Origin: Basidiobolus meristosporus CBS 931.73
Taxonomy: Eukaryota > Basidiobolomycota > Basidiobolomycetes > Basidiobolales > Basidiobolaceae
Reading direction: 5' to 3'
NCBI GenBank assembly: GCA_002104905.1
Contig: MCFE01000053.1
Span: 62,001 to 126,000 of the forward strand
DNA length: 64,000 nt
Shown: positions 1 to 11,380 of the stretch, in pieces
How the letters are laid out: each line of letters opens with the position of its first letter
Position numbering within the stretch: the first letter of the stretch is position 1
Position numbers and translations under genes: made by a program
Notes under the pieces: model-generated
The model's input: the letters and a program-made list of their open reading frames with translations, nothing else
What the model was told of the DNA's origin: nothing
Databases searched by the model: none

Positions 1-105
1 TCTTGCCTCAGTCATCCCAGGATGCAACTTACCATGTACATGGTATAAATAGACAACTGGCATGCAGCTGGCAACATATGACCCAGAGACCAACCTGATA
101 CATGC

Positions 106-1758
106 ATGTATTACAGTTGCATGACATTCTCATCAAAAAATACCACCATCTCAAGGTGTCCAATTTGTCAGGAATCCACTACCATTGGGGGAAAACAATG
201 TTCACACTCTAGATATATTCTGGTAATACCCTGCATAAAGAGGCTTATCCAGTCCAATAAGTATTGTGAAGCTATAAAGTACTGCACTCAGTATCAAGCA
301 AGTGCTAACACATCCCATATATTTGATTGCAAACATTACAAGCAGCTTACAAGCATTGGCTACTTTGAAGGTATGTATGACCTTGCCTTTGCCTTGGCAC
401 TTGATAGATTCTCATCAAACAAGTTCTCTACCAGCAAATCCTGCTTGCCACTAGTTATCATCAACCTGAATCTGTCACCTATCTCAAGGTATCAGAGCAG
501 AAATTTGATGGTAGTCTCACTGGTATCAGGACCTATATCACCATCCAACCTTGACAGCTACCTGTCTCCCTTGCCGGATGAAAGTTGCATACTTTTCAGC
601 AGGATAACAGTAAGTGGCCATCATGTCAAAGCACATATTGTATCTGCATTGGAGATACCCCAGCCATTGGCAAGATAGCCAGCTTTGCTAGGCACAATGG
701 AAAGTGTTGCTGTCAATATGTAAGATCAAGAAGACTTACTCCTCAACTCACACACATTATTATCACCCCAACACCAACACTAAGGTCATCATCTTCCTCC
801 AGAGAGAACATACAGAAGTAAGCATGCAATTGCAGCAAAGTTGGCAAGCTTAAGCCATTGGCTGGAATATGGAATTAATCAGAGACCAGAGATACTTAAG
901 ATTGAGGGTATCTGTTGGAGCAAAAGCTTTCCACTGGGAGCAATGCATTTGCTTTTCAACAATATCCCTATACTGATGACCAGGTTGTATATGAGGCATT
1001 CCAAGCTAAATGAGCCCTCTGAGATAGAGGAAAAAATTGAAAGAATTGGCAAGATATTACAGAGTATCTCCTACCATAAGTACTTCTCATAGGCTTCAAT
1101 CAACATTCATATGCATATGCTGCAGTACAAGTGGAAGGACCAGATGAACTGAATATGTACTTATGCAAGTGGCCTTCTGAAGCCATTTTTACCAAGGGTA
1201 TATTGGAAGCATTGGGAGTAATATGTGGACATTGTAGGAATATTTATCCAGAAGCTGATCACCAATGCAAACTTGCTGCTTCTACAGCGTTTGTGCAAAG
1301 AGTTTGTAATGAGATTTGAGCAGCTATACCACAAATATAAATCTGAAGACATAGATCTCTACCACTACTGTATCCATTTTCTACTCCATCTTACCTGGTG
1401 TGTGCAGAATATTAGGCATTGCTTCACCTTTTGGGGGTTTCCTATGGAGTGGATATGTGGGGATATAGGAAGACAAGTCAAGTTGCAGGTACTGCTCTAT
1501 CCTAGTCTCATTAGGTATAATACCTTCAAGTCCATCATGGATATGATGAGTTGGCACATGGATGACAGCAAGGAAGAGTTGGAAAAAACTGAAGTCAGAT
1601 GTGCACATAAAAACACCTATGCTGATGGCATTAAGAAGCTAAGCAGCCCCCATGCAAGGGTAATCAGTGTTGTGCATCAAAACCTAAAACTTAGCAAATT
1701 TCACTCCATTAGAAAATCTAGTACCCCAACTGCTTTTCCCAAGCCCACACATAAGTAA
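106..1758 (+). pseudogene. Decayed tnp2/Plavaka-like transposase (CACTA superfamily)
   Basis: This is the remnant of a cut-and-paste transposase, in several frames. Around 157 there is a CPIC zinc-finger-like start, followed by an aromatic stretch (about 300-360), a segment ending SCLPLVIINLNLSP (about 390-480), and a segment near 600-720 resembling the 'GDIPA...GHNG...C' part of tnp2-type proteins. Bases 1225-1758 hold the downstream helical part, with an HYCIHFLLHL motif and FPMEWICGDIGR near 1438. The order and spacing of these blocks match tnp2/Plavaka-like transposases of fungi as I know them. Frame changes and missing linkers show it is dead. A second decayed copy of the same protein lies at 13690-14440. 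Family assignment is from motif memory, so it is moderate. Confidence 0.55.
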
Positions 1759-1934
1759 TCCTTGTTATGGTCTATTTTATCACTTCTCAGAATATTTTTT
1801 TAGCTGTCACTCTTCATCAATATTTGTGTGGTGTCTATGTCCTCAACTGACCTGCTAAGCCTTTCCAAGTGATTAGACTTCTGAGATCTATCCTACCACT
1901 TTGCAGTTGCCAAGACATCAGCTGATTAATGACA

Positions 1935-3005
1935 CTATGGTGGTGTATAGGTCCAAGGGAGAGATATGTCCAACACTTCTCAAGTGTTTTGTGTGTGGGG
2001 TGTTCACTGGGTGCAATAACCTCTGGCAAAAGCTTGCTAGGAATACTTGGGTTCTGTCTCTAATCTAATGTGAAGGGGAATAAGGCCTCAAGCTTGTCAA
2101 GGGAAAACCATTGAGCTACAATCCCCAACTTAGTTGACATCTTAACAAAAATATGTGCTGGGTTCAGCATCCTTTGAGATGACAATGTACTAAAGCTTCC
2201 AAAGTCAAAACAACTGTAAACTCCACCAGCAGGGACTTGATAAGAATGCAGCTGTGGTCAATAGTTACAAAGACAGAAAGTATCTTTGCCTGTACCAGAA
2301 CAAACTTGGGAAAGAATCAAATATAATAAAAGATACCTACTCTAAGTATTCCTCACAAGTAGTGCCTCCAAGGTCAGTTGGCTGTCAGCGTGGTTTCCTG
2401 GGAATGTCCTGTGGTCTGGGGCTGGAAGTTCAGGTAGTAGCAGGTAGCAGTGATCATACTAATCAACAAGTTGGCATATTGATAAAAGGGATGATGATTT
2501 ATTGTTGAGAGATAGCATCCCTTGTATACTTTTCTTACTGGCTAAGTGATTACTAATCATGGTGTTCCAGAAGGATCCAGATATGAATAGAAATCTTAAT
2601 GACATCAGAATGACCTAAGAATGTTCTAAGTAGGTGCCAGAAGGTTCTAAGAGGCACAGCACATCCAACCAATCAGGAATCAGTATTTAGAAACCTGTGT
2701 AACATAGGGATACCATATATGGTATGGAAATGGTAGGGATGGTGACATGGGTCAACCATGTGTCATGGGTACTGGCACGGGTACTTGCCTAATATAGAAG
2801 CACCTATAGCTAGAAACCTAACATAAAGTGAGGGTTAACTTATGTAATAAGATAAGCAGGTATGATAGTCAACTGGCTTATGGGATAGTACTGATCAGGT
2901 AAGACAAATGGGATGAAGCTAAAATAAGTGTAGTAGAGATATAGGGAAGTGAAAATATGGGAATGAGCACATCTGTCAGTGGGTGTCACTGCCACCCCAC
3001 TACAA
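1935..3005 (-). repeat. Solo LTR of a Gypsy-type element (copy 1, ~1.07 kb)
   Basis: This stretch is near-identical to 25069-26138. It runs from a TGGTGG-like end to a CCACTACA end, i.e. TG...CA inverted ends when read on the minus strand. The reverse complement of about 2540-2800 aligns with the 804-bp LTR at 3072-3875: it shares the PALINDROME-like 'CATATATGGTAT' box, 'ACTGATTCCTGATTGGTTG' and 'GTGCTGTGCC'. I therefore read it as a solo LTR of a related Gypsy family in the opposite orientation. It contains an 84-codon frame (2254-2508) that is also present in the other copy, but it resembles nothing I know and is probably not a gene. Confidence 0.6.
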
Positions 3006-3071
3006 CGCAAAATTTCATTCATCTTATGCATCTATCAACATCCAAACAGATTTCAATTAGTCCAGTCCTGG

Positions 3072-3875
3072 TGTGGTAGGGTAAAAATACCTCCCACAGA
3101 CAAGTTTATTCATATAGTCATTATGATATACTTATCCATATTTTATCTTATCAGTATTATCCCATTATTCTTTTGCCCATATTATCAGTATTATCCCCAT
3201 ATGATGTTTACCCTGATTAGTTATTAGCATTAGTTATCCCAGATGCTATTCAGCTTTGTGATCAGTATATGTATCTACATAAGGCAAGTACCCGCATCAG
3301 TACCCATGACGCATGACCTAGGTCTGTGTTACCCTCCCTACCATTTCAATACTATATATGGTATTTCTATGTTGCACAGGTTTCAGACTACTGATTCCTG
3401 ATTGGTTGAATGTGCTGTGCCCTTTAGAACCTTCCAGGACATTCTTGGCATATTTTTAGCTCATAGTGATGTCATCAAGAATTCCACTGATGCCTAGAAT
3501 CTTCTAGAACCTTGTCATTATTAATCACTTGGCAATCAGGAAAAGTATTTAAGGGAAAGCAATCCCTCATCAATAAATCATCTCATCTATCAGTAACACT
3601 TCTATCTTATTGATTAGCAGTTGATCACTGCACCTGCCTTCAGCAGTACATCTCAGACCTGCCATCAGGGAGCTTTTCAGGGTAGTGCACAGGACACACA
3701 GAGGCCTTTGGAGACACTTGGAGCGCCTAGGAAGCTAGAGAAGCAGGGGCTTTTACCATAGTGACATATTGACAAAGACACCAGCAGTTTAGACACAGAG
3801 GTTATTGCACCCATTAGACACCTCACACACCTTGAGTTGTGTAGCTTCTCCCAGGAGTACCTCTACACCATCACA
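3072..3875 (+). repeat. 5' LTR of the Gypsy-type element
   Basis: 804 bp, beginning TGTGGTAGGG and ending ACCATCACA. It is near-identical to 5887-6690 over the full length, with only scattered substitutions and no net length change. Confidence 0.88.
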
Positions 3876-3879
3876 TCTT

Positions 3880-3896
3880 TGGCACCCAATGTGGGG
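3880..3896 (+). promoter_or_regulatory. Putative primer-binding site (tRNA 3' end type)
   Basis: TGGCACCCAATGTGGGG lies four bases after the 5' LTR. It starts with TGG, the complement of a tRNA CCA end, as usual for Gypsy elements. Which tRNA it pairs with was not determined. Confidence 0.6.
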
Positions 3897-3949
3897 GGTT
3901 TGACTGAACTGCCCCTAGAAGACTTAAGAAAGAACAAATTATCAAGACC

Positions 3950-4795
3950 ATGGATCTACCTTTACCAGGAATGCAAGGAACCCCTTTCTTTGATGGAACT
4001 AAAGTTAAAGCTTTCATCAAGAGGTGGGAGCTTTTCTGCAGAGTCCACAAAATACCTGAGGCCATTATGGCTGAAGAGATGCCCCCTTACAGCACTGATG
4101 AGATCATGCTCTGATTATTTGAAAGAAATGATCTGCTGACAAATTGGACCCTCTTGAAGAGCTACTTGATTGATGAATATGGGGAGAGACAAGTTGACTA
4201 CACACTTCAAGACTTATAGAACTTTGCTTATAGCAAGTTTAAGCTGCTACCATTGAAAGAATACTTGAGTGGCCTTGAGCAAATTGGAGAGTCACCAAAA
4301 GCTCAAGGAGTTATCACTGATCTCACTTTATCTGCCTATCTTCTCAGAGCACTACCAGAAGACCTGGTGAGAAGGATTGAAAACAATCCTACTGTGAAAG
4401 CTATGAGTTCACAGCCTGCATTTCAGTTAGCTAATCAGATTCTACTTGACCCTGAAGAAACCTCACCAATCAGAAAGCTTCTTTCAAGCTCAGCACAAAA
4501 CCAAGATAGCCAAGACTAACTTAATCCTAGTAATCAAAGCACTCAAATTCAGGAGCTGACACAGCAACTAGAGAAACTCTCTTTGCTACTTGCCAGCAAA
4601 GCATATGGGCAGAAGCCAGTGGAGAAAGAAGTCAAGTATACATGCATGTGGTGTGACTCTGCCAACCATTCCAAGAGAAATTGCCAAGAGCTTCAGTCAT
4701 TACTATCCACAGGTGATGTCCTATATTGTCCTCAGGGATACATGGTCAGTAAGCATGGTGACAAATTATCCACAGCATTTTGACAAGGAGGAATG
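3950..4795 (+). pseudogene. Gag of the Gypsy-type element (broken)
   Basis: Structural Gag polyprotein in several frames. Bases 4253-4519 hold an open segment resembling retrotransposon Gag helices (SAYLLRALPEDLVRRIE). Near 4640-4690 a CMWCDSANHSKRNC zinc knuckle (CX2CX4HX4C) marks the nucleocapsid part. Stops and frame changes separate the pieces (for example TAG at 4216-4218 and TAA at 4517-4519), so this copy does not encode an intact Gag. It joins directly to the protease-containing frame starting at 4793. Confidence 0.7.
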
Positions 4796-5629
4796 AGAGT
4801 TCACTACAAGCAAGTCACCTCTCATACAAGAAAGGTGCACCTCCATGAAGATGAAGATCCTGACTACTTTGATCCAGCTGAAGCTCTGAACTTTGACTAT
4901 GAGGACCCCAGAGAGGCCCAAGATTATATAGCTTCAATGTATGCTTCAAAGAGACACCATTCTGAAAAAATAGCTAATTCAGGCCCAGCAACAAATGTAC
5001 CAAGATGTGAGCCAGAAGTTGTGATTGAGAAGAAAGCATCACCCCCATTAGTTTTACAAGAGTCTGCCAAGGCCAACAACTACCACATGCAGCCTAGAGT
5101 CAAGCAAAATGGTACCCCAGAGGCTCTGACAAGTCATATACTAGGAAGCAACATATCAATCAAGGTTGGAGAGCTACTCAGTGTATCACCATCCGTAAGA
5201 AAGACACTGGATGAGCACATCAGAATAAGAAAGCATCCAATTGAAGCAACCCAAGGCAACCAGGTCAGGACAGTTCAAGGAAGCCAAGATATCAGTAAGC
5301 TGCATCAAAGCCAGAAACACTACTACTCAGTGGCAACTGCAACAACTACAGGAACTATGCATAACCAAGAAGTTCTATGTCATATAGACAGTGAATCTGA
5401 GATATGTGTGATGCCTTTGGAGGCTTGGAAACAACTACCATGCAAAGACCTATTGCCCATAGACACCAATATCAATTGGAGCATGAAGGATGCAAACTCA
5501 GGGCAATCAAAGCATTTAGGAATTATTCACAGCTTCCCTCTCATCATTGAGGGAATACCCCATGAGATCCCAGTATTCATTGTGCAAAGGCTAACTTTGA
5601 ATTACTTCTTGGAAGACCATGAGAGGTAA
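4793..5629 (+). CDS. Retropepsin-like protease region of the Gypsy-type element
   Basis: An open frame of 278 codons. Residues ~125-165 contain a segment ending 'SIKVGELLSVSPSVRKTL', a sequence type that in fungal Gypsy polyproteins sits just upstream of the protease. Near residue 195-215 the aspartic protease core reads CHIDSESEICVMP. The family's usual Asp-Ser/Thr-Gly triad is Asp-Ser-Glu here, so activity is doubtful. The frame stops at 5627-5629, followed by about 250 bp of broken sequence and then the polypurine tract. No polymerase domain follows. This is an element-encoded frame, not a host gene. Confidence 0.65.
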   Translation: MRVHYKQVTSHTRKVHLHEDEDPDYFDPAEALNFDYEDPREAQDYIASMYASKRHHSEKIANSGPATNVPRCEPEVVIEKKASPPLVLQESAKANNYHMQPRVKQNGTPEALTSHILGSNISIKVGELLSVSPSVRKTLDEHIRIRKHPIEATQGNQVRTVQGSQDISKLHQSQKHYYSVATATTTGTMHNQEVLCHIDSESEICVMPLEAWKQLPCKDLLPIDTNINWSMKDANSGQSKHLGIIHSFPLIIEGIPHEIPVFIVQRLTLNYFLEDHER

Positions 5630-5886
5630 AAGCAAGAGCAACTGCAGTGAACTACCCAGATGGTTCAGCATGGTATACTATATAATCAGAGAGCCCAGGA
5701 CTAAGAGCAACCTTCTGTGGTGTGAACTCAAACAATATCCAATCAATGACATCATGTAGATTTCTATCTCAAGAAAGGACAGGTGGCTTCATTGAGGAAG
5801 ACTGAGAGAGCACTTTGTTCTCCAAACTTACAGTGGTTAGCTAAAAAGTTCCCTGAAGCTTTTTAGCTCAAGTGGGGGGGGGTGGA

Positions 5887-6690
5887 TGTGGTAGGGTAAA
5901 CATACCTCCCACAGACAAGTTTATTCATATAGTCATTATGATATACTTATCCATATTTTATCTTATCAGTATTATCCCATTCTTCTTTTGCCCATATAAT
6001 CAGTATTATCCCCATATGATGTTTACCCTGATTAGTTATTAGCATTAGTTATCCCAGATGCTATTCAGCTTTGTGATCAGTATATGTATCTACATAAGGC
6101 AAGTACCCACATCAGTACCTGTGACGCATGACCTAGGTCTGTGTTACCCTCCCTACCATTTCAATACTATATATGGTATTTCTATGTTGCACAGGTTTCA
6201 GACTACTGATTCCTGATTGGTTGAATGTGCTGTGCCCTTTAGAACCTTCCAGGACATTCTTGGCATATTTTTAGCTCATAGTGATGTCATCAAGAATTCC
6301 ACTGATGCCTAGAATCTTCTAGAACCTTGTCATTATTGATCACTGGGCAATCAGGAAAAGTATTTAAGGGAAAGCAATCCCTCATCAATAAACCATCTCA
6401 TCTATTAGTAACACTTCCATCTTATTGATTAGCAGTTGATCACTGCACCTGCCTTCAGCAGTACATCACAGACCTGCCATCAGGGAGCTTTTCAGGGTAG
6501 TGCACAGGACACACAGAGGCCTTTGGAGACACTTGGAGCGCCTAGGAAGCTAGAGAAGCAGGGGCTTTTACCATAGTGACATATTGACAAAGACACCAGC
6601 AGTTTAGACACAGAGGTTATTGCACCCATCAGACACCTCACACACCTTGAGTTGTGTAGCTTCTCCCAGGAGTACCTCTACACCACCACA
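5887..6690 (+). repeat. 3' LTR of the Gypsy-type element
   Basis: 804 bp, TGTGGTAGGG to ACCACCACA, matching the 5' LTR base for base apart from a few substitutions. It is preceded by a run of G within AGTGGGGGGGGTGGA, the likely polypurine tract. Confidence 0.88.
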
Positions 6691-7070
6691 CCAGGGTGCT
6701 TACTAATTCAACTTGATCATAAAAGTATAGATAAAGTTTACAGAACCTTTTGGTTTAGAGTGTATCTCTATAAAGTTAAGATTGTGTCTCAGCAAAATTA
6801 AGAATTCAATAATTCTGTGCTAGTTTCTACCCAAGCCTAGCATATATAGCACTCCCAGGGATACCAAGCCTAGCTTGCATAGCAAACCAACTCTGTTGCC
6901 CTTATAGCCCAACTCAGCTATATATAAGACCAATAATAGATCAGAACTGTTCTGTTAAAATTTCTGCCACTCTTGACAATTGTAAGATTCTGCACTTAGT
7001 TGTCACTTGGGTTCAGTCAACTCATTCAAGAGTTTTATTTCACTTTTCTTGTGGATTCAACAATTGGCTA
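6691..7070. other. AT-rich intergenic DNA, nothing recognised
   Basis: No convincing open frame or known repeat was seen. There are short direct echoes of the word CCAAGCCTAGC (about 6830-6880). Confidence 0.4.
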
Positions 7071-7074
7071 AGTA

Positions 7075-7500
7075 ATGCAAAGTTGGGTTGGGAGCAACAA
7101 GCAACCAACTTGTACAAGGAAAGATCTACCAGAGTATGCCAGGTTTCTCTTGGTCACAAGCTAATTTCTACACCATGTAATACAGAATTCACACAAACAA
7201 GAGCCAGAGCACACCTATAAGGGGGACCAGATTACAGCAGGGAGAAGGAATATATTAGCTAAATACTAAAAAGTTCTTTGCAGATATTCAGGAGGTAAAC
7301 ATGACAAAAGTGGTGGCAAACCAAGCACATACCTGAAAGAAGTATATGTTACCAGCAATAAAAGGTATATGGCAATTTTGCAAGTATCAAACTAAAAAGC
7401 CATAAATTTGAGGTGATAGTGGTGTGTCAATTGCGGCATGTGTGCCCATTTGTAGTGGTTTGTAAGTAATAGGCTATGGTTTATTTTGGAATACATGAAC
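7075..7500 (+). pseudogene. Fragment of tnp2-like transposase C-terminal region (copy 1)
   Basis: This segment aligns along its length with 14445-14906, and its second part also with 14907-15222. The best-preserved copy (15.0 kb) reads VEVIEVYQLWQLC...VELSKQEAIVFFDTNY, which resembles the C-terminal end of tnp2/Plavaka-like transposases ('vvdl..iqclvGrv...w.iid'). This copy is truncated and full of stops. It sits away from any N-terminal part, so it is an orphan piece. Confidence 0.45.
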
Positions 7501-7528
7501 TACACAACGGGAGGTAGAAAAGGGAAAT

Positions 7529-8260
7529 AGACTTGTTCTGTTGGATAATGCCACATTGAGCCATGAGTGCCAAATAGTGCAATTGCATGCCAGAGAGGCA
7601 TAGCAGACCTAAACTTGGCCACAGAGTATGAAACATAGCACTGCATCTTCATGCAAAGCAGCCCCTGTGTTTCACCCATTGTGTTGGAGAATATTCCTTT
7701 TTTGACCTTTTTTTTTGTATCAATGTTGTGCAGGATGTGTAAGAGCACAGAAGGACTGAAGACATGCATCTAGTACCCAATACCTGTGGCACTCTGAATC
7801 TAGCTCCTGCAGCTTGTATCATGTCACAAAAATGAATGGCACTATCTTGGTCCACTGGTACTATCTGGCACTATATCTAAATATTAGCCCTAAAGTAAGA
7901 CCTATACAAAGAACTATAGTGCCAGATAGTACCAGTGGACCAAGATAGTGCCATTCATTTTTGTGACATGATACAAGCTACAGGAGCTAGATTCAGAGTG
8001 CCATCATTATTGAGTACCATGTGCATGTCTTCAATTCTACTGTGCTCTTACACATCATGCATAACATAGATCCAAAAAAAAGGTCAAAAAATGGTTTTTC
8101 TCCATTGCAATGAGTGAAACACAAGGGCTGCTTTGCATAAAGAGGCAGAGCTGTGTTTCACACTCTGTGGCCACGTATAGGCTCACCTAGCCTCCCTGGC
8201 ACACTACTGCATCAATTGGCACTCATGTCTCAATGTGGCACTATCCAATGGAACATGTCT
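7529..8260. mobile_element. Fold-back (palindromic) element, Harbinger-related ends
   Basis: Arms of 347 and 346 bp (7529-7875 and 7915-8260) are inverted copies of each other with moderate divergence, separated by a 39-bp loop. The outer ends read AGACTTGTTCTGTTGGATA and, reverse-complemented, AGACATGTTCCATTGGATA. The same terminal word (ACTTGTTCTRTTG) and the internal word GTGCCAGATAGT recur at the two ends of the Harbinger-like element at 29281-32684. It has no coding capacity. I read it as a non-autonomous, MITE-like derivative that the Harbinger-type transposase could have mobilised. ATA before the left end and TAA after the right end are compatible with a decayed 3-bp TTA/TAA target duplication. 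Confidence 0.65.
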
Positions 8261-8267
8261 AATATCA

Positions 8268-8670
8268 TTTGGTGAATTGATATGCTAGCATTATAAAGAA
8301 CTAGCTGTAGGCCACCATATTGCTATAATAGTACCACTGGAGGCTCACAAAGGGCCTGTCAGCACAATGTCAAGTTTTTTGCTATTTAAGACAACTGGAT
8401 GTACTGGCCAGTTACATCCACTCAAATAGCTGCAGAGCACCATAAGACCATAACAATGCCATGACATACCCAGCAAAATACCACCTAAACACTGTCAAGT
8501 TTTTAACTTTATTTGGCAGGAATATTGGTCAAATGCCAGTATGATCTGGCCATCAGATTGCACAGAGGGTCATTAATTCCAAGCTGTTGGTATTATAACA
8601 GTCTGTTGATGGAATCTTACTGCTGATTTGGATTAGGTCCACTTGCAGGACCAAATTATTTTTCAAAGGG
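8268..8670 (+). repeat. Unclassified ~390-bp repeat, copy 1
   Basis: Aligns with 28300-28680 and 28695-29095 in the same orientation and with 13245-13640 in reverse. Shared blocks include TGTAGGC near the start, TCCAAGCTG(C/T) in the last third and GGACCAAATTA near the end of two copies. No coding frame is conserved across copies. The family is unknown to me; a non-autonomous transposon is possible. Confidence 0.5.
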
Positions 8671-9165
8671 CTAAAGGCAACACAAACTTGCCTGACTCAT
8701 CTTGCACAAGGTAACAAGTATGGCTAGGTGCTGTTATAGAAGTATTCAGTGTGTGCAAGATATTGATAGTGGAGTAGTGACTGATGAATAGTCACATATG
8801 ACTTGTGTGGCAAAACACTTGCTGTGATCCATGTACTACTTCTTATGATGCCAGTGTGCTTCATGGATGAGAGGCTTATTACAGTAGCCACATGGTCTTT
8901 TTTCACTTCACTTACAGTGTTGCATCAAAGTAGTCTTGTCCATGTGGCAAACAGTTTGACACTCAACAACATAATGCTATTACATTGTTTTTCTGTCAAT
9001 ACTCATGTGAATTTAAGACAGCCTTGTACTTGAGACATTGTGCCTACATAAATGTAAGATTCAATGATGACCTGCCATAGTAAGCATTATAAATAAATTT
9101 GTGACACCCAATACACATGTGTATGACACATCATCTCCCCATTGGTTTGACTCACCCCCATATAT
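8671..9165. other. Intergenic, nothing recognised
   Basis: Short open frames on both strands show no domain and no similarity to the rest of the window that I could see. Confidence 0.35.
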
Positions 9166-10300
9166 ATGCCACCAAAAAAAAAGCAAAGTTGTCTGATTCC
9201 TAACCAAGCCCCACCACTGACAGCAGCAGACAAATGGTTGGACCACAGCTTGCTTTGCCATTCAGTGCAACAAGCAGGGCTAGAACCAAAAAAAGGCCCT
9301 GTGGACAGAGTGCCCACTGAGGTAATAATGCAGACACCTCAGGCTCTCAGTCAGGCAGGCAATTGGGAGTCTGTGAGGAGCTGCAAGCTGACCCCAATGC
9401 CAAGGCAGATGAGAATGTAGCAAAAGCAGTACCTTCAGTTGAAGACCACCAAGTGGCTGTCATAATATCACTACCACCTTTATTAGCAAATATATTGTCA
9501 GCTCATACCAAAGCATTATTTAGGCAATTAGGTGTGGTGGCTGATAGGATGGATGCAATGGCCTAGAGATATCAGTAGATAACCAAGAAACAGGATGAGC
9601 AGATAAAAGGTGTAGAGCAATCAGCATCCCAGGCAGAGAAAGCAGTATTGTTGCTGCAAAACAGGAACTTAAGTAGCTAAATGTCACAGCAAAGAGCCAA
9701 GTCATTTCCTGGTGTAACAGTAGACAAGCACTGTACAGTCTTTGAAGCACAACAACAGTGCCCAATGATATATCCCACAGAAAAACATATCACAGCATGG
9801 GAGGGAGAAAATGTAGTGTTTATATGAGAGCCTTAAAATCAAAGGCATTGAAGATATGTGAGTCTGTTGAGTGAAATGATGACAAGTGGGCCAGTAATCA
9901 AGAGGCTTTTAGAAGTCTAGCATGCCAGCCCCATAAGGCCAGCAGGCCATGGGACCATCAGGAACTCAAGGTCAAGCAGAATGCTCTTGACTTGCTCCAT
10001 GATCATTATCCTGAATTCAAGCAAGCATACAGATTTTGAGCCAGTATTGGTATGCTCAGAAAGTATCTCAAGAATAGCAGGAACTATCAAAGGCAGAAGA
10101 ATAAGGGTGCTCTGGCTAAAAACCAGTGGCTTCCTCAAGGGCTTGTTACAAGTAGGGCCAAAAGCTCCCAACAAGGGTCAAAATGACATCAGGCAGCTGG
10201 AAGAGTGCCTATCAGGGAAAAGCAGGCAGATACAGAAGCATCAACACAACATTTATCAAGGAAAAAGCCTAGTCCACTCAAGAAGCACTCATTCAGAGTA
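9166..10300 (+). other. Degenerate gene-like repeat (unknown family)
   Basis: Several short open frames follow one another (9166-9420, 9363-9566, 9981-10301). The part from about 9530 to 9920 aligns with 12800-13200, including 'AAAGCAGTAT..TGCTGC', 'TGTACAG(C/T)CTTTGAAGCACAA' and 'CAAGAGG..TAGAAGTCTAGC'-like blocks. Repetition of a once-coding segment points to a transposon or a gene carried by one, but no catalytic motif is recognisable. No function is proposed. Confidence 0.35.
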
Positions 10301-11380
10301 GTGGTGAAGGACCAGGCAGTGATAAATACCAGAGGCTACATCAGCCCATGACAGCATGGACTGAGAGCTCAAAACAAGTGGGAAAATAGTGTCAGGTTGC
10401 CAGCAGAGCAACAGCAAGGGATAAGCAGGCCAAAATAGATGCATCAGTGCAGCATCTATTAAGGAGAAACCATAGTTGAATACAAAATGCACTCAGGCAA
10501 ATAAGCAGTGAAAGACCTGGCACTGATTAAGGAAAAGGTAAAGGGAAAAAGTCTGCACAAGCCGGAGACAAGAAAGTGTGAGAAAGATGCTTTGGTTCTT
10601 GCCAATTAATGCTGTAAGCCTGGAGCAAACTGAATTTCATCATAGCCAAGAAGAATTATCAACAATAAAACAGCTGTTTTTACAAGAGCTTGAAGTGTGG
10701 TAATGGAAAGTATTCCATTACTACAATATCTCAAAACCAATATTGCACTCATTCCTTTATTTTGCTTTTTGCTATTGTTACACACAAGTGAGAGATCAAG
10801 AAATTCCAACTTTGAAGGACAAATACTCCAGACCCTGGCAAGCAATCCACCCAAGAATATTATGTCGTACAGAACACACAGTAGCCAACACATGTCTCAA
10901 ATTACAGCTCATTTGAAGCAGTACCTAAGGAGTTATAACCAAAAGAGTCCAATTATTTTAAATACAAGGCCACTATTGCTAGGATTACTATTGTGACTTT
11001 AATTGCATATAGCTTTTGAACCAGCCAATCAATATCCTGTGAAGTTTTCACAGGTGCTGCGCCTATGTCCGATCTGCGCCACTGCAAGATTTTAGGTTTG
11101 TATCATGTGTACTGCTTGCGCAATTGCCTAAAAACTTTGATCCTTCAGATATTTCATATATATGACTTCCCTAGCCAAAAAATAAAGGAGAGCCTCTCTT
11201 TCCAGAATCTCCACACTACAATTACAAGTTTAAAGGTTATAAGACTTTGCATGCATCACTTGCACTGTTGAGTATTCCAACTTTGATTGGTACTGCTTCA
11301 GTAAAGAGACTGCAAAGCTTACAAGAATCCAATCTAAGTTCTACAAGAAACTACCACTTTTCTGTTGGAAAAGTCCCCTC
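10301..11380. other. Intergenic/TE-like DNA, nothing recognised
   Basis: Short frames (for example 10697-10996 on the plus strand) lack known motifs. Around 11055-11125 there is a small cluster of GCGC-containing words (GCTGCGCC, CTGCGCCAC, TTGCGCAATTG). They resemble the GCGCAAT words of the Harbinger-like element at 29.3-31.6 kb and may be a related fragment. Confidence 0.3.

Larger units (their letters stand above)
3072..6690 (+). mobile_element. Gypsy-type LTR element with gag and protease only
   Basis: Two 804-bp LTRs (3072-3875 and 5887-6690), both TGTGGTAGGG...CACA, flank a 2011-bp interior. The flanking 5-mers CCTGG (3067-3071) and CCAGG (6691-6695) fit a target duplication with one change. 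A primer-binding-like site, TGGCACCCAATGTGGGG (3880-3896), follows the left LTR by four bases, and a G-rich polypurine tract (about 5873-5885) precedes the right LTR. The interior encodes Gag and a retropepsin-like domain; no reverse transcriptase, RNase H or integrase segment is visible. It must depend on enzymes from another element, or it is a deletion derivative. The very similar LTRs suggest a fairly recent insertion. Confidence 0.85.

Noticed and set aside
2254-2508. 84-codon frame conserved in two places (also 25369-25641)
   Set aside because: Both lie inside solo LTR copies; conservation follows from recent copying rather than coding.
7529-8260. Hairpin as an assembly inversion artefact
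   Set aside because: The arms have diverged from each other at many positions and indels, so this is an old biological inverted repeat.
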